Positions 1-7,091 of a DNA stretch of 64,000 nucleotides are shown here, in pieces. The notes below the pieces were generated by a model that was given only the letters and a program-made list of their open reading frames with translations, did no database searches and was not told where the DNA came from. This stretch comes from Granulicella rosea (GTDB lineage Bacteria; Acidobacteriota; Terriglobia; Terriglobales; Acidobacteriaceae). The first letter of the stretch is position 1. Each line of letters starts with the position of its first letter. A program made the position numbers and the translations under genes. Where the stretch lies: the NCBI RefSeq assembly GCF_900188085.1, contig NZ_FZOU01000001.1, positions 558,001 through 622,000 on the forward strand. Reading direction: 5' to 3'.

Positions 1-399
1 CTTGCGCTGGTTTTGGCATGGGCCACGCCGTGGGCCGGCGGGGCGGTCGGCGCGGCGGCGCTGGTGTGGCAGGCCTCTCCGGCGAAGCAGCGCTGCCTGA
101 ATCGCGGCCACGCGCATCCCGCGCTGGCGGCCTTTGGCGGGGCGGCCGACCGGTCCGCGCTGCGCTTTGGAGCGCTCCACGGAATCTGGTGCGCAGGCTC
201 GTGCTGGGCGTGGATGCTGCTTCCGATGCTGCTGCCGCGGGGACGCCTGCTCGCCATGGCCGCCGTGGGCGGGCTGATCTTCTGCGAGCGGATGGAGCGG
301 CCCGAGCGGCCCTGCTGGAAGATGCGGGGGCTCGGCAGGGCGGTGCGGATGGGGATGGCGAGGGTGCAAACGCGAGGTTTGGTGCGGATTCGATTGTAG
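1..399 (+). CDS. DUF2182 family membrane protein (3' part)
   Basis: Reading frame 1 is open from the window edge to a stop at 397-399, so only the last ~132 residues are present and the start lies outside. It has a hydrophobic helix, then a HGIWCAGSCWAWM stretch and a second helix ending in an IFCERMERP segment. This is the typical end of DUF2182 (predicted metal-binding integral membrane) proteins: a His/Cys-containing helix followed by a Leu-rich helix and a (L/F)xE(K/R) end. Function is unknown; family membership is from motif memory. An overlapping +3 frame is a shadow. Confidence 0.7.
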   Translation, partial: LALVLAWATPWAGGAVGAAALVWQASPAKQRCLNRGHAHPALAAFGGAADRSALRFGALHGIWCAGSCWAWMLLPMLLPRGRLLAMAAVGGLIFCERMERPERPCWKMRGLGRAVRMGMARVQTRGLVRIRL

Positions 400-420
400 G
401 CGGCGCGGCCCAAGCATCGC

Positions 421-452
421 GTTAAGGGCATGGCTGAAGCCATGCCCTTAAC
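421..452. repeat. Family B palindrome (GGCTTCAGCC type)
   Basis: A perfect inverted repeat with 15-nt arms (GTTAAGGGCATGGCT and its complement) around a 2-nt loop. It lies between two convergent genes, so it could also act as a bidirectional terminator. The same core recurs at about 4111, 7027, 9930, 11750, 12262 and 12371. Confidence 0.85.
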
Positions 453-472
453 AAAACACTCCTTTGGCTACG

Positions 473-1189
473 CTATGAAGACGGCGGCGTGCCAGCCCGG
501 CGGGGCGACGGCACGGAGCGCATGCTGAAGCTGGCGATGGCGGCGGGCTCCGAGCCCGGACGCATCTGGAGCGTTCCGAGCGCTTCGTTGCCCTCGGGCG
601 TCTGGTCGCGAAGCCGGAAGACGAGGACGCCGGGCTGCACCTCTTTGGCCGAGAGCAGGTTGAAGCCGCCGGTCTGCTTGCGGAGTTCGAGCTGGAAGGC
701 TGTCGCGGGGCCGGGCGCGACCGTTGGCAGCGCTTCGCCGAGTCCGGCGGCATTCGTCTGGTTGAAGGCCGCGAGCCAGCCATAGAGCAGGTGGCCGACG
801 GGCGAGTTCGGGATCAGGCCGGTCTGGTCGCCGTAGCGCGGCAGGCGGACGACGATGGTGGCGTGGACGGGGCTGACGTGGTTGTCCTTGCGCGCGGGCA
901 CAGGGGCGTCGCCCGGGTCGCCAAGGACGATGGTGTCGATCTGGTTGGGGTCGTCATCGTCGTCGTCATGCTTGCTGTCTCCCGCGGCGCCGGCGGAACG
1001 GGAGGCGCCGGATCCACCGGCGAGCGCGGCGTGCCGGGCGTGATCCATCGCGTAGACGACCGAGGCGAGCACCCCGGCGGCGGCAAGCGTTCCGAGCAGG
1101 ATCGCGCCCGCGCCGAGCCGCTGACGGCCGATGAGATGAAAGCTGGGTGCAGCGAGGGAGCGGGCTTCGGGCGGCACGGACGGCTGCAT
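473..1189 (-). CDS. Membrane-anchored hypothetical protein
   Basis: 238 aa from an ATG preceded by AAGGAG, which decides this start over an upstream extension through a repeat. A short cytoplasmic N-terminus is followed by one hydrophobic segment (about residues 20-45), a Gly/Ser/Asp-rich linker with a run of Asp, and a globular domain of about 130 residues. That domain contains WLAAFN and TGGFNLLSAKEV stretches resembling a small alpha/beta module found in front of some acidobacterial peptidases and beta-lactamase-like proteins. It is probably extracytoplasmic and anchored by the N-terminal helix. No catalytic motif was recognised and no function is assigned. It is transcribed away from hpnI's repeat-filled upstream gap. 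Confidence 0.6.
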   Translation of the reverse strand: MQPSVPPEARSLAAPSFHLIGRQRLGAGAILLGTLAAAGVLASVVYAMDHARHAALAGGSGASRSAGAAGDSKHDDDDDDPNQIDTIVLGDPGDAPVPARKDNHVSPVHATIVVRLPRYGDQTGLIPNSPVGHLLYGWLAAFNQTNAAGLGEALPTVAPGPATAFQLELRKQTGGFNLLSAKEVQPGVLVFRLRDQTPEGNEALGTLQMRPGSEPAAIASFSMRSVPSPRRAGTPPSS

Positions 1190-1239
1190 GGGTAAGCGCT
1201 CCTTAAGCCGGTAGTTTAGACCGGATTGCCTTTCACTAT

Positions 1240-1470
1240 TCACTTCACTATCCAACACCACAAGCTCGTCATCTCGACCGGAGCGCCGCAGCTTCATCGC
1301 GGTGCGGAGTGGAGAGACCCCCGTATTGGCTTTTGCCGTTGCTTGTTTTCGCTTGACGTCAGTGCTGCAGCCGGGAAGCAGACAAGAACGAACAAACGGC
1401 AAAGACGCAATACGGGGGTCTCTCCACTGCGCTGCGCTCCGGTCGAGATGACGAGCATTTTGGGTTGACC
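1240..1470. repeat. Family A long inverted repeat
   Basis: Two inverted arms, starting with CTCGTCATCTCGACCGGAGC and ending with its near complement, enclose a variable core. The internal sequences GACCCCCGTATTG and CAATACGGGGGTC pair. The unit fills the gap between two minus-strand genes. Related units (GTCATCCTGAGCG...GGACCCCCGTATTG) occur at about 15926, 19132, 20782, 29091, 48013, 55625 and 59380. Confidence 0.8.
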
Positions 1471-1480
1471 CAAAACCGCG

Positions 1481-2653
1481 TCAGACCCGTTCGATGCGTC
1501 CGTTCTTCAACCGGAAGGTCTCGCCGCGCCAGACGACCGTATCGCCCGCGAAGCTCCATACCCAGAAGAGCAGGCCGAAGCAGTCGCGCACCGGCAGCAG
1601 CCACAGGTCGCGGAGCACCTGTTCGTCGCGCAGCGTGCCGACGCCGACGGTCAGCGCGACCGTCACCCGCGCGAGCAGCACCAGCGTAAACAGCGAGATG
1701 CTCCACAGCGCGAAACCGCTCGCGACCAGCGTCATCAGCGCCCAGGGGATGCAGTACGTCACGCCCAGGCCGATGTAGCCCGCGCGGCGGCTGTCGCGGG
1801 TGGAGCGCGCCCAGCGCATCTGGTGGTCCCAGTAGCCTTTGAGACCGTAGCCGGGCACAGTCGTCTCGACGCACTCGCCGCAGAGCTCGACCGTGTAACC
1901 GGCGGCGGCGATGCGCTTGCCCATCTCGTAGTCGTCGGCCAGATACTCGGTCAGGGGTTCGAGGCCGCCCGCCGCCGCGAGCGCGGTCCGGGTGCAGGCC
2001 AGCGTCGAACCCAGGCCGAAGCGGATGCCGCCCTCGATCTTGCGCGCGGTCAGCACGCCGGCGAGGAAGTCGGTCGAGATGCCCAGCGCCTCCAGCTTCG
2101 CCCAGACGGTGAGCTCGCGGCCGCCGGCGCCGGTGCGGCCGAGGTACGGCGCGGTGACCATGCCGACCTTCGGGTCCGCGAAGTAGCGGGCGACGCCCTG
2201 CAGGTAGGTCGGCCCGACGTAGATATCGCTGTCGTTGATGATGATGTGCTCGTAGCGAACGTGCGGCAGCATCTGGACGAGGTTCGAGACCTTGCCGCTG
2301 GTTCCGAGGCGCTGGGGGCACTCGACGAGGCGGATGGCGACCTCGGGGTGCTCGGCCTGCAGGCGCGCGATCTCCGGCACGGCGGGGTCGGCGAGCGAGT
2401 GGACGCCGAAGACAATCTCGAACCGGCCCGTATATTGTTGCAAACAATGGCTGACGAGGCCCGCGTACATGCGGTCGTCGACGCCTTTGACCGGCTTGAG
2501 CAGGGTGATGTCGGGCGTGTACTGGCCGGAATCGGCCATGCGGCGGCGGCGCACGGAGTGGACGAAGTCACGCGTCCCCCACAGGGCGAGCACCATATAT
2601 GCCAGACCGCAGAGCGTCAGCAATGTTGTGAGCAGCTCGATTGCTGTCGCCAT
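1481..2653 (-). CDS. hpnI: Hopanoid glycosyltransferase HpnI
   Basis: 390 aa, the usual length for HpnI, a GT21 family-2-fold enzyme related to ceramide glucosyltransferase. HpnI adds N-acetylglucosamine to bacteriohopanetetrol at the inner membrane in composite hopanoid synthesis. Visible features are an N-terminal TM helix, a LLKPVKGVD nucleotide-binding start, a DSD motif (D1/D2, near residue 143), a DDYEMGKR motif and a HQMRWARSTR segment (the (Q/R)xxRW signature), then C-terminal TM helices. No other hpn gene is adjacent. The ATG lies 6 nt after a TAGACT -10-like box with no Shine-Dalgarno sequence. Confidence 0.88.
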   Translation of the reverse strand: MATAIELLTTLLTLCGLAYMVLALWGTRDFVHSVRRRRMADSGQYTPDITLLKPVKGVDDRMYAGLVSHCLQQYTGRFEIVFGVHSLADPAVPEIARLQAEHPEVAIRLVECPQRLGTSGKVSNLVQMLPHVRYEHIIINDSDIYVGPTYLQGVARYFADPKVGMVTAPYLGRTGAGGRELTVWAKLEALGISTDFLAGVLTARKIEGGIRFGLGSTLACTRTALAAAGGLEPLTEYLADDYEMGKRIAAAGYTVELCGECVETTVPGYGLKGYWDHQMRWARSTRDSRRAGYIGLGVTYCIPWALMTLVASGFALWSISLFTLVLLARVTVALTVGVGTLRDEQVLRDLWLLPVRDCFGLLFWVWSFAGDTVVWRGETFRLKNGRIERV

Positions 2654-2659
2654 CTTGCT

Positions 2660-2665
2660 AGTCTA
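2660..2665 (-). promoter_or_regulatory. -10-like box of hpnI, leaderless arrangement
   Basis: TAGACT on the minus strand ends 6 nt before the hpnI ATG, so transcription would begin at or next to the start codon. No convincing -35 was found. Confidence 0.5.
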
Positions 2666-2737
2666 ACGAACCGGGCGGGGGAAAGGATGTCGAATCTGGG
2701 AGATTACTTCCAGATCGGGAGCCAGCGCAGCCGCCAA

Positions 2738-2764
2738 TACCTTCGCTGCGCTCAGGATGACAGA
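2738..2764. repeat. Family A half-unit
   Basis: A single arm (CCTTCGCTGCGCTCAGGATGAC) of the family A repeat, without its partner arm, in the gap between the first permease gene and hpnI. Confidence 0.65.
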
Positions 2765-2813
2765 CCCGTCGGTTGCTCGTGTTGTGGCGGGACTAAGCCC
2801 CGCACTTGCAAAA

Positions 2814-4073
2814 CTATTCGTGCCGCAGCGCCTCGATCGGATCGAGGCTCGCCGCCTTCCACGCCGGGTAGATGCCGAAGAGCAGGCCGATGGCGCATGC
2901 GCTGCCGAAGGCCACGCCCACCCACATCGCCGAGAGCGCCGACGGCAGCACGATGCCCACGCCCAGCGCGATGAGGCTGCCGAGCACGACGCCGGTGACG
3001 CCGCCGACCGCGCACAGCGTGACGGCCTCCAGCGTGAACTGCGTGAGGATCGTCTTCTTGTTCGCGCCGATCGCCTTGCGGATGCCGATCTCGCGCGTTC
3101 GTTCGGTGACGGAGACCAGCATGATGTTCATGACGCCGACGCCGCCCACCATCAGCGCGACCGACGAAAGGGCAAAGAGCAGCGCGAAGAGCCCGAAGGT
3201 CAGCGTGGTCCACAGCCGGGTGAGCGTGTCGGTGCCGAAGATGGCGAAGTTGTCCGGCTTCTCGTTGGCGACCTTGCGGCGGCGGCGCAGCAGCTCCGTG
3301 ACCTCGTCCTGCACCAGCGGCTGGTTGCGCGGGTCGTCGTACTTCAGGGTGATCCAGTAGTCGAGCTGCTCGGGGTGGAGCTGGTGGAAGGTGCTGATGG
3401 GAAAGTACGCCGTGTTGTCGTCGGGATTCTTGCCGCCGCCAAAGGGCTGCTTCTGCTTTTCGAGCACGCCGGCGACGAGGAAGACCATGCCGCCGACCTG
3501 CACCTCCTTGCCGACGGCGTTGGCGACGCCGAAGAGCTCGTCGGCGGTGTCGTAGCCGAGGACGGTGACGTGCGCGCCGCGTTCGATGTCGCCTTCGTTG
3601 AAGAAGCGGCCGTCCTCCAGGTCGAAGTTGTTCACGTCCTTCTGGGCGGGGGTGTCGCCTTCGAGCGTCGTGTTCTGCATCGTGCGGCCGCCGCCGGTCT
3701 TGATGGAGGTCTCGCCGATGCCGCCGCCGGGAGCGTTGTGGTTCGTGAACTGCAGCACCGGCGAGACCGCGACGACGTGCGGCAGGTCGCGCATGGCGAC
3801 GGCATCCTCGTAGGTGAGCTGCTTGCGGGTGAGCATCTCGGTCGTCGGCCGCCCGGTGAAGACCGGGAAGCGGAAGATGAAGAGCACGTTCGAGCCGAGC
3901 GACTGCACGAAGTCGCCCACGCTGTTGTTCAGGCCGTTGACGACGGACGAGATGACGATCACCGTCATGACGCCGATGACGATGCCGAGGATGGTGAGGC
4001 CGGAGCGCAGCTTGTTCGTGCGCAGGGTCTCAAGCGCCATGGAGACGGTCTCTTTAAAGTCGTCGCGTGTCAT
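2814..4073 (-). CDS. MacB/FtsX-type ABC transporter permease
   Basis: 419 aa. It has an N-terminal TM helix in a TNKLRSGLTILGIVIGV context, a periplasmic MacB_PCD domain (about 45-280), then three TM helices of an FtsX domain including the conserved VTERTREIGIRKAIGA cytoplasmic loop. It ends with the usual PAWKAASLDPIEALRHE tail. It is an inner-membrane permease that normally works with a separate LolD/MacB-type ATPase. A second paralogous permease lies 85 nt upstream on the same strand, with no ATPase in the window. The ATG is preceded by GAGGAGG. The substrate is unknown. Confidence 0.9.
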   Translation of the reverse strand: MTRDDFKETVSMALETLRTNKLRSGLTILGIVIGVMTVIVISSVVNGLNNSVGDFVQSLGSNVLFIFRFPVFTGRPTTEMLTRKQLTYEDAVAMRDLPHVVAVSPVLQFTNHNAPGGGIGETSIKTGGGRTMQNTTLEGDTPAQKDVNNFDLEDGRFFNEGDIERGAHVTVLGYDTADELFGVANAVGKEVQVGGMVFLVAGVLEKQKQPFGGGKNPDDNTAYFPISTFHQLHPEQLDYWITLKYDDPRNQPLVQDEVTELLRRRRKVANEKPDNFAIFGTDTLTRLWTTLTFGLFALLFALSSVALMVGGVGVMNIMLVSVTERTREIGIRKAIGANKKTILTQFTLEAVTLCAVGGVTGVVLGSLIALGVGIVLPSALSAMWVGVAFGSACAIGLLFGIYPAWKAASLDPIEALRHE

Positions 4074-4110
4074 GCTGCCTCCTCTCGTTTGTCTCGCTCT
4101 TCGTTTGTTG

Positions 4111-4135
4111 AGGGCACGGCTTTAGCCGTGCCCTT
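4111..4135. repeat. Family B palindrome between permease genes
   Basis: AGGGCACGGC-TTTAG-CCGTGCCCTT forms a 10-bp hairpin in the 85-nt gap between the two permease genes. Confidence 0.8.
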
Positions 4136-4158
4136 AACAAAACTCTCCAAACAAATCA

Positions 4159-5382
4159 TCAGTCTGCCCTCAACGCTACAATCGGGTCCAGAGCGGCCGC
4201 TTTGCGGGCCGGGTAGACCCCGAAGAAGATGCCCGTCGCGGTCGCCATGACCAGCCCGGCGAAGACGCTCCACACGGCCACGGTCGACGGAAAACCGGCG
4301 ATCACGGTGATGATCTCCGCCACGACGATGCCGCCGAAGACGCCGAGGAATCCGCCCACCAGCGCCATCGTCGCCGACTCGATCAGGAACTGCAGCAGAA
4401 TATCGTTCCGCTTCGCGCCCAGCGCCTTGCGGATGCCGATCTCGCGCGTCCGCTCCGTCACCGAGACCAGCATGATGTTCATGATCACGATGCCGCCGAC
4501 GATCAGCGAGATGAGCGCGATGGCCCCGGCGACCAGGCCGAAGGACGCCGTCAGCTTGCTCGCGATGCCGACCAGCGTGTTGTTCGTGTCGAGCTCGAAG
4601 CTGTTCGGCACGCCGGGACCATCGTGGCGCTGCGCGCGCATGAGCACGCGGACCTCGTCGGCGGCGTTCTCCAACCTCGGCCCCGCGCTTCCGGCCTTGA
4701 TGTAGATGGTCAGCGTCTTCTGCGTGCCGTAGCTCTTCTGGTACGCGGTCAGCGGCACGCCGACGAAGTTGTCCTGCGACTGCCCGAAGGTGCTTCCCTG
4801 CTTCTCCACCACGCCGACGACGGTGTAGGGCGAGCCGTCGACGCGCAGCTCCTGCCCCAGCGGGTCGGCGCCGGCGAAGAGGTTCTCCTGCACGTCGGTG
4901 CCGATCAGCGCGACGTGCGAGGCGTGGTCCTCGTCGGTCTCGGTGAGGCCGCGGCCGAGGGCGATGTCGAGGTTCTGGAGCGAGGGCATCTCCCAGGTGT
5001 AGCCGCGAATCTGCGCGTCGGTAATGGCCTGGGTGCCGCGGACGAGCTTGCCGGTGGTCGCCTGCTGCGCGCCCATGCCGGTGCAGAGCTTGCAGTTGCC
5101 CTTGATATAGAGGTAGTCGGCGAAGAGGATGTTCTTGCGCTTCTGGTAGCGGACGTAGTCGTCCGAGTTGGTGATGAGCGACGGCATCTTGCTGACCGTA
5201 AAGGTATCCGATCCGTAGCTCGAAAACTTCGTCGTGACGAAGGTGTTCGCGCCGTTGACCAGCGTGACCACCGCAATGACCGACGCGACGCCGATGACCA
5301 CGCCCAGCAGCGTGAGCACGGATCGCAGCTTGTTCTGCCAGAGCGACTGCAGCGCGAGTTGAACGGCTTCCTTGAACTCCAT
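4159..5382 (-). CDS. MacB/FtsX-type ABC transporter permease
   Basis: 407 aa, a paralogue of the downstream permease. It has an N-terminal helix in NKLRSVLTLLGVVIGVASV, a periplasmic MacB_PCD domain, three C-terminal TM helices with VTERTREIGIRKALGAKR between the first two, and a YPARKAAALDPIVALRAD tail. The two genes probably form one transcription unit, possibly a heteromeric permease. The extracytoplasmic part contains a CKLC pair (near residues 95-98), unusual for the family and possibly a disulfide. No ATPase or membrane-fusion protein is adjacent. Confidence 0.9.
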   Translation of the reverse strand: MEFKEAVQLALQSLWQNKLRSVLTLLGVVIGVASVIAVVTLVNGANTFVTTKFSSYGSDTFTVSKMPSLITNSDDYVRYQKRKNILFADYLYIKGNCKLCTGMGAQQATTGKLVRGTQAITDAQIRGYTWEMPSLQNLDIALGRGLTETDEDHASHVALIGTDVQENLFAGADPLGQELRVDGSPYTVVGVVEKQGSTFGQSQDNFVGVPLTAYQKSYGTQKTLTIYIKAGSAGPRLENAADEVRVLMRAQRHDGPGVPNSFELDTNNTLVGIASKLTASFGLVAGAIALISLIVGGIVIMNIMLVSVTERTREIGIRKALGAKRNDILLQFLIESATMALVGGFLGVFGGIVVAEIITVIAGFPSTVAVWSVFAGLVMATATGIFFGVYPARKAAALDPIVALRAD

Positions 5383-5571
5383 GGGGCGCGGGTACCTGTG
5401 GGGATGCTACGAGAGTATCAGTGGCTGAGTCCGGGCGCCTCCTCAAACGGAGGCTTAACACCGAGGACGCCGATGGAACCGATCGAAAACGGGATGAGGA
5501 TGCCTGCCGTCCTGTCGGAGTGGAATCGGTCCGATCGGCGGAATCGGTGTCAAGTCTTTCTGTCCATGGGC

Positions 5572-5577
5572 TACACT
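5572..5577 (+). promoter_or_regulatory. -10 box of rnpB
   Basis: TACACT lies 6 nt before position 5584, where the 5' strand of RNase P helix P1 begins, as expected for transcription starting at the mature 5' end. The -35 region (GTGTCAAG, about 5547-5554) is only a weak match. Confidence 0.5.
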
Positions 5578-5579
5578 GG

Positions 5580-6040
5580 AAGTGCAGGCGGCCGGACGAT
5601 CGCTGCCGTGTTGTCCGCAAGGACTTTCACGGGGGAGGAAAGTCCGAACTCCGCAGGGCAGTGTGCCGGATAACGTCCGGGACGGATGCTTCAAGGCATC
5701 TGGACGGCCAGTGCAACAGAGAGCGAACCGCCTCTTCGACCGCAAGGGAGAAGAGGTAAGGGTGAAAAGGTGCGGTAAGAGCGCACCGGGCGCTGCGTAA
5801 GCAACGCCGCATGGTAAACCCCACACGGAGCAAGACCAAATAGGCAGGGAGTGTGGCTGCACGTCCTCATGCAGCCAGTGCGTATCGGCCCGATGCGCCC
5901 AGACGAGGATAGTCCGCTTCTAAGCGAAAGCCGGAGCGGGCAGTCGAAACCTGCGGGTAGGTTGCTGGAGCCAGTCAGTAATGGCTGGCCTAGAGGAATG
6001 ATCGTCTAAAACAAAATTCGGCTTACGGGCCGTCTGCAAA
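5580..6040 (+). ncRNA. rnpB: RNase P RNA (bacterial type A)
   Basis: The catalytic RNA of RNase P, which matures tRNA 5' ends. Helix P1 is formed by GCAGGCGGCC (5584-5593) with GGCCGTCTGC (6028-6037). Conserved blocks appear in the right order: GAGGAAAGTCCGAACTCC (about 5635), ACAGAGAGCGAACCGCC, GGTAAGGGTGAAAAGG, GGTAAACCCC and GAGCAAGACCAAATAG. AGAGGAATGATCGTC and ACAAAATTCGGCTTAC follow near the 3' end. The length of about 455 nt is slightly above average for type A. Apparent open frames across it are not genes. Confidence 0.96.
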
Positions 6041-6048
6041 CACCACGA

Positions 6049-6090
6049 CCCCGGTTGTCCCCAAAGGATGACCGGGGCCATCTGCTTTTC
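6049..6090 (+). terminator. Terminator-like hairpin after rnpB
   Basis: CCCCGGTTGTCC (6049-6060) pairs with GGATGACCGGGG (6066-6077): 12 bp including two G-U pairs and a 5-nt loop, followed after a few bases by CTTTTCTG and CGTTTT. It is 11 nt past the 3' end of rnpB. The T-tract is not immediately adjacent, so it is a good but imperfect intrinsic terminator. Confidence 0.6.
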
Positions 6091-6147
6091 TGTCATCGTT
6101 TTGCGATAGAATTCGGCCATTCGCAACAACACCTTCCGAGGCCTCCG

Positions 6148-7017
6148 ATGACGTTCCGCCATGCCACGCTCTCCGCCGCCCTTCTGGGCTTTGCCCTGAT
6201 CGTTCCAGCCGCTCGCCCCGCCGGTCCGAAGCCGCCTTCCGCCGACAGCATCGCCAAGGAGATTTCGACCGTGCGCGCCATGCCCGACGCCAAGCGTGGT
6301 TCGGGAATCACCGCGATCGCGCTCGAGATCCGCACCCTGCCAGCGGGTCTGGACAAGGTAAAGGCTGCCTTTTCGCTCGCCGGGCTTTCCACGGAGGGCG
6401 ACCCGGGCCGCGACGCGCTGCAGGCCGTCACCACCACCCTGGGACAGGCGCTGGCGGAGTATCCGCTGCCGCCAACCAAGAGCGGCAAGCCGCCGCTGCC
6501 TTACCTGAATTTGGCGCGCCTCGTGCGTTACGAAGGCATGACGACCGACTTTACCGGACCGCAGATGGATGAGGCCAACAAGCTGCTCGACTCCTATGAC
6601 GAGGACGTGCGCAAGGCCGACTTTACCCTGAAGGATCTGAAGGGCAAGCCGGTGACGCTCTCCGAACTGCGCGGCAAGATCGTGCTGGTCAACTTCTGGG
6701 CGACATGGTGCCCGCCCTGCCGCAAGGAGATGCCCGATCTGGACGCCATCTACGACCACTTCAAGTCGCAGGGGCTGGTCGTCCTCTCCATCTCGGACGA
6801 GGACGCGTTCAAGGTGAACAGCTACGTGGGCCAGATGGGCTATCGTCCGCCGGTGCTGCTGGACCCGGGCCGCAAGGTGGCGACGCAGTTCCACGTCGAC
6901 GGAATTCCGAAGAACTTCGTCTTCGACCGCGAGGGCAAACTGGTCGCGCAGTCGCTGGACATGCGGACGCAGCGGCAGTTCTTCCAGATGCTCGCCAAGG
7001 CCGGCCTGCACCCGTAG
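6148..7017 (+). CDS. TlpA/ResA-like thioredoxin-fold protein
   Basis: 289 aa. The start with MTFRHATLSA is chosen because it begins a signal peptide (hydrophobic to about residue 20, Ala-rich cleavage region). An upstream in-frame extension would run through the rnpB terminator. Residues 25-150 are an Ala-rich helical region without a known domain. The C-terminal ~140 residues are a redoxin/AhpC-TSA thioredoxin fold with WCPPC at C188/C191 in FWATWCPPCRKEMP and a cis-Pro region VDGIPKNFVFD. It probably acts as an extracytoplasmic thiol reductase. No cytochrome c maturation gene is nearby, so the partner is unknown. Confidence 0.85.
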   Translation: MTFRHATLSAALLGFALIVPAARPAGPKPPSADSIAKEISTVRAMPDAKRGSGITAIALEIRTLPAGLDKVKAAFSLAGLSTEGDPGRDALQAVTTTLGQALAEYPLPPTKSGKPPLPYLNLARLVRYEGMTTDFTGPQMDEANKLLDSYDEDVRKADFTLKDLKGKPVTLSELRGKIVLVNFWATWCPPCRKEMPDLDAIYDHFKSQGLVVLSISDEDAFKVNSYVGQMGYRPPVLLDPGRKVATQFHVDGIPKNFVFDREGKLVAQSLDMRTQRQFFQMLAKAGLHP

Positions 7018-7026
7018 CCAGCCCGT

Positions 7027-7066
7027 CAACGTTCAGGGCACGGCTGAAGCCGCGCCCTGAACGTTG
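7027..7066. repeat. Family B palindrome with extended arms
   Basis: CAACGTTCAGGGC and GCCCTGAACGTTG flank the ACGGCTGAAGCCGC core, giving a long near-perfect hairpin between the thioredoxin-like gene and topB. It is a likely terminator or barrier as well as a repeat copy. Confidence 0.8.
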
Positions 7067-7091
7067 ACGGTCGGGTAGACTCGAAGCTGCC

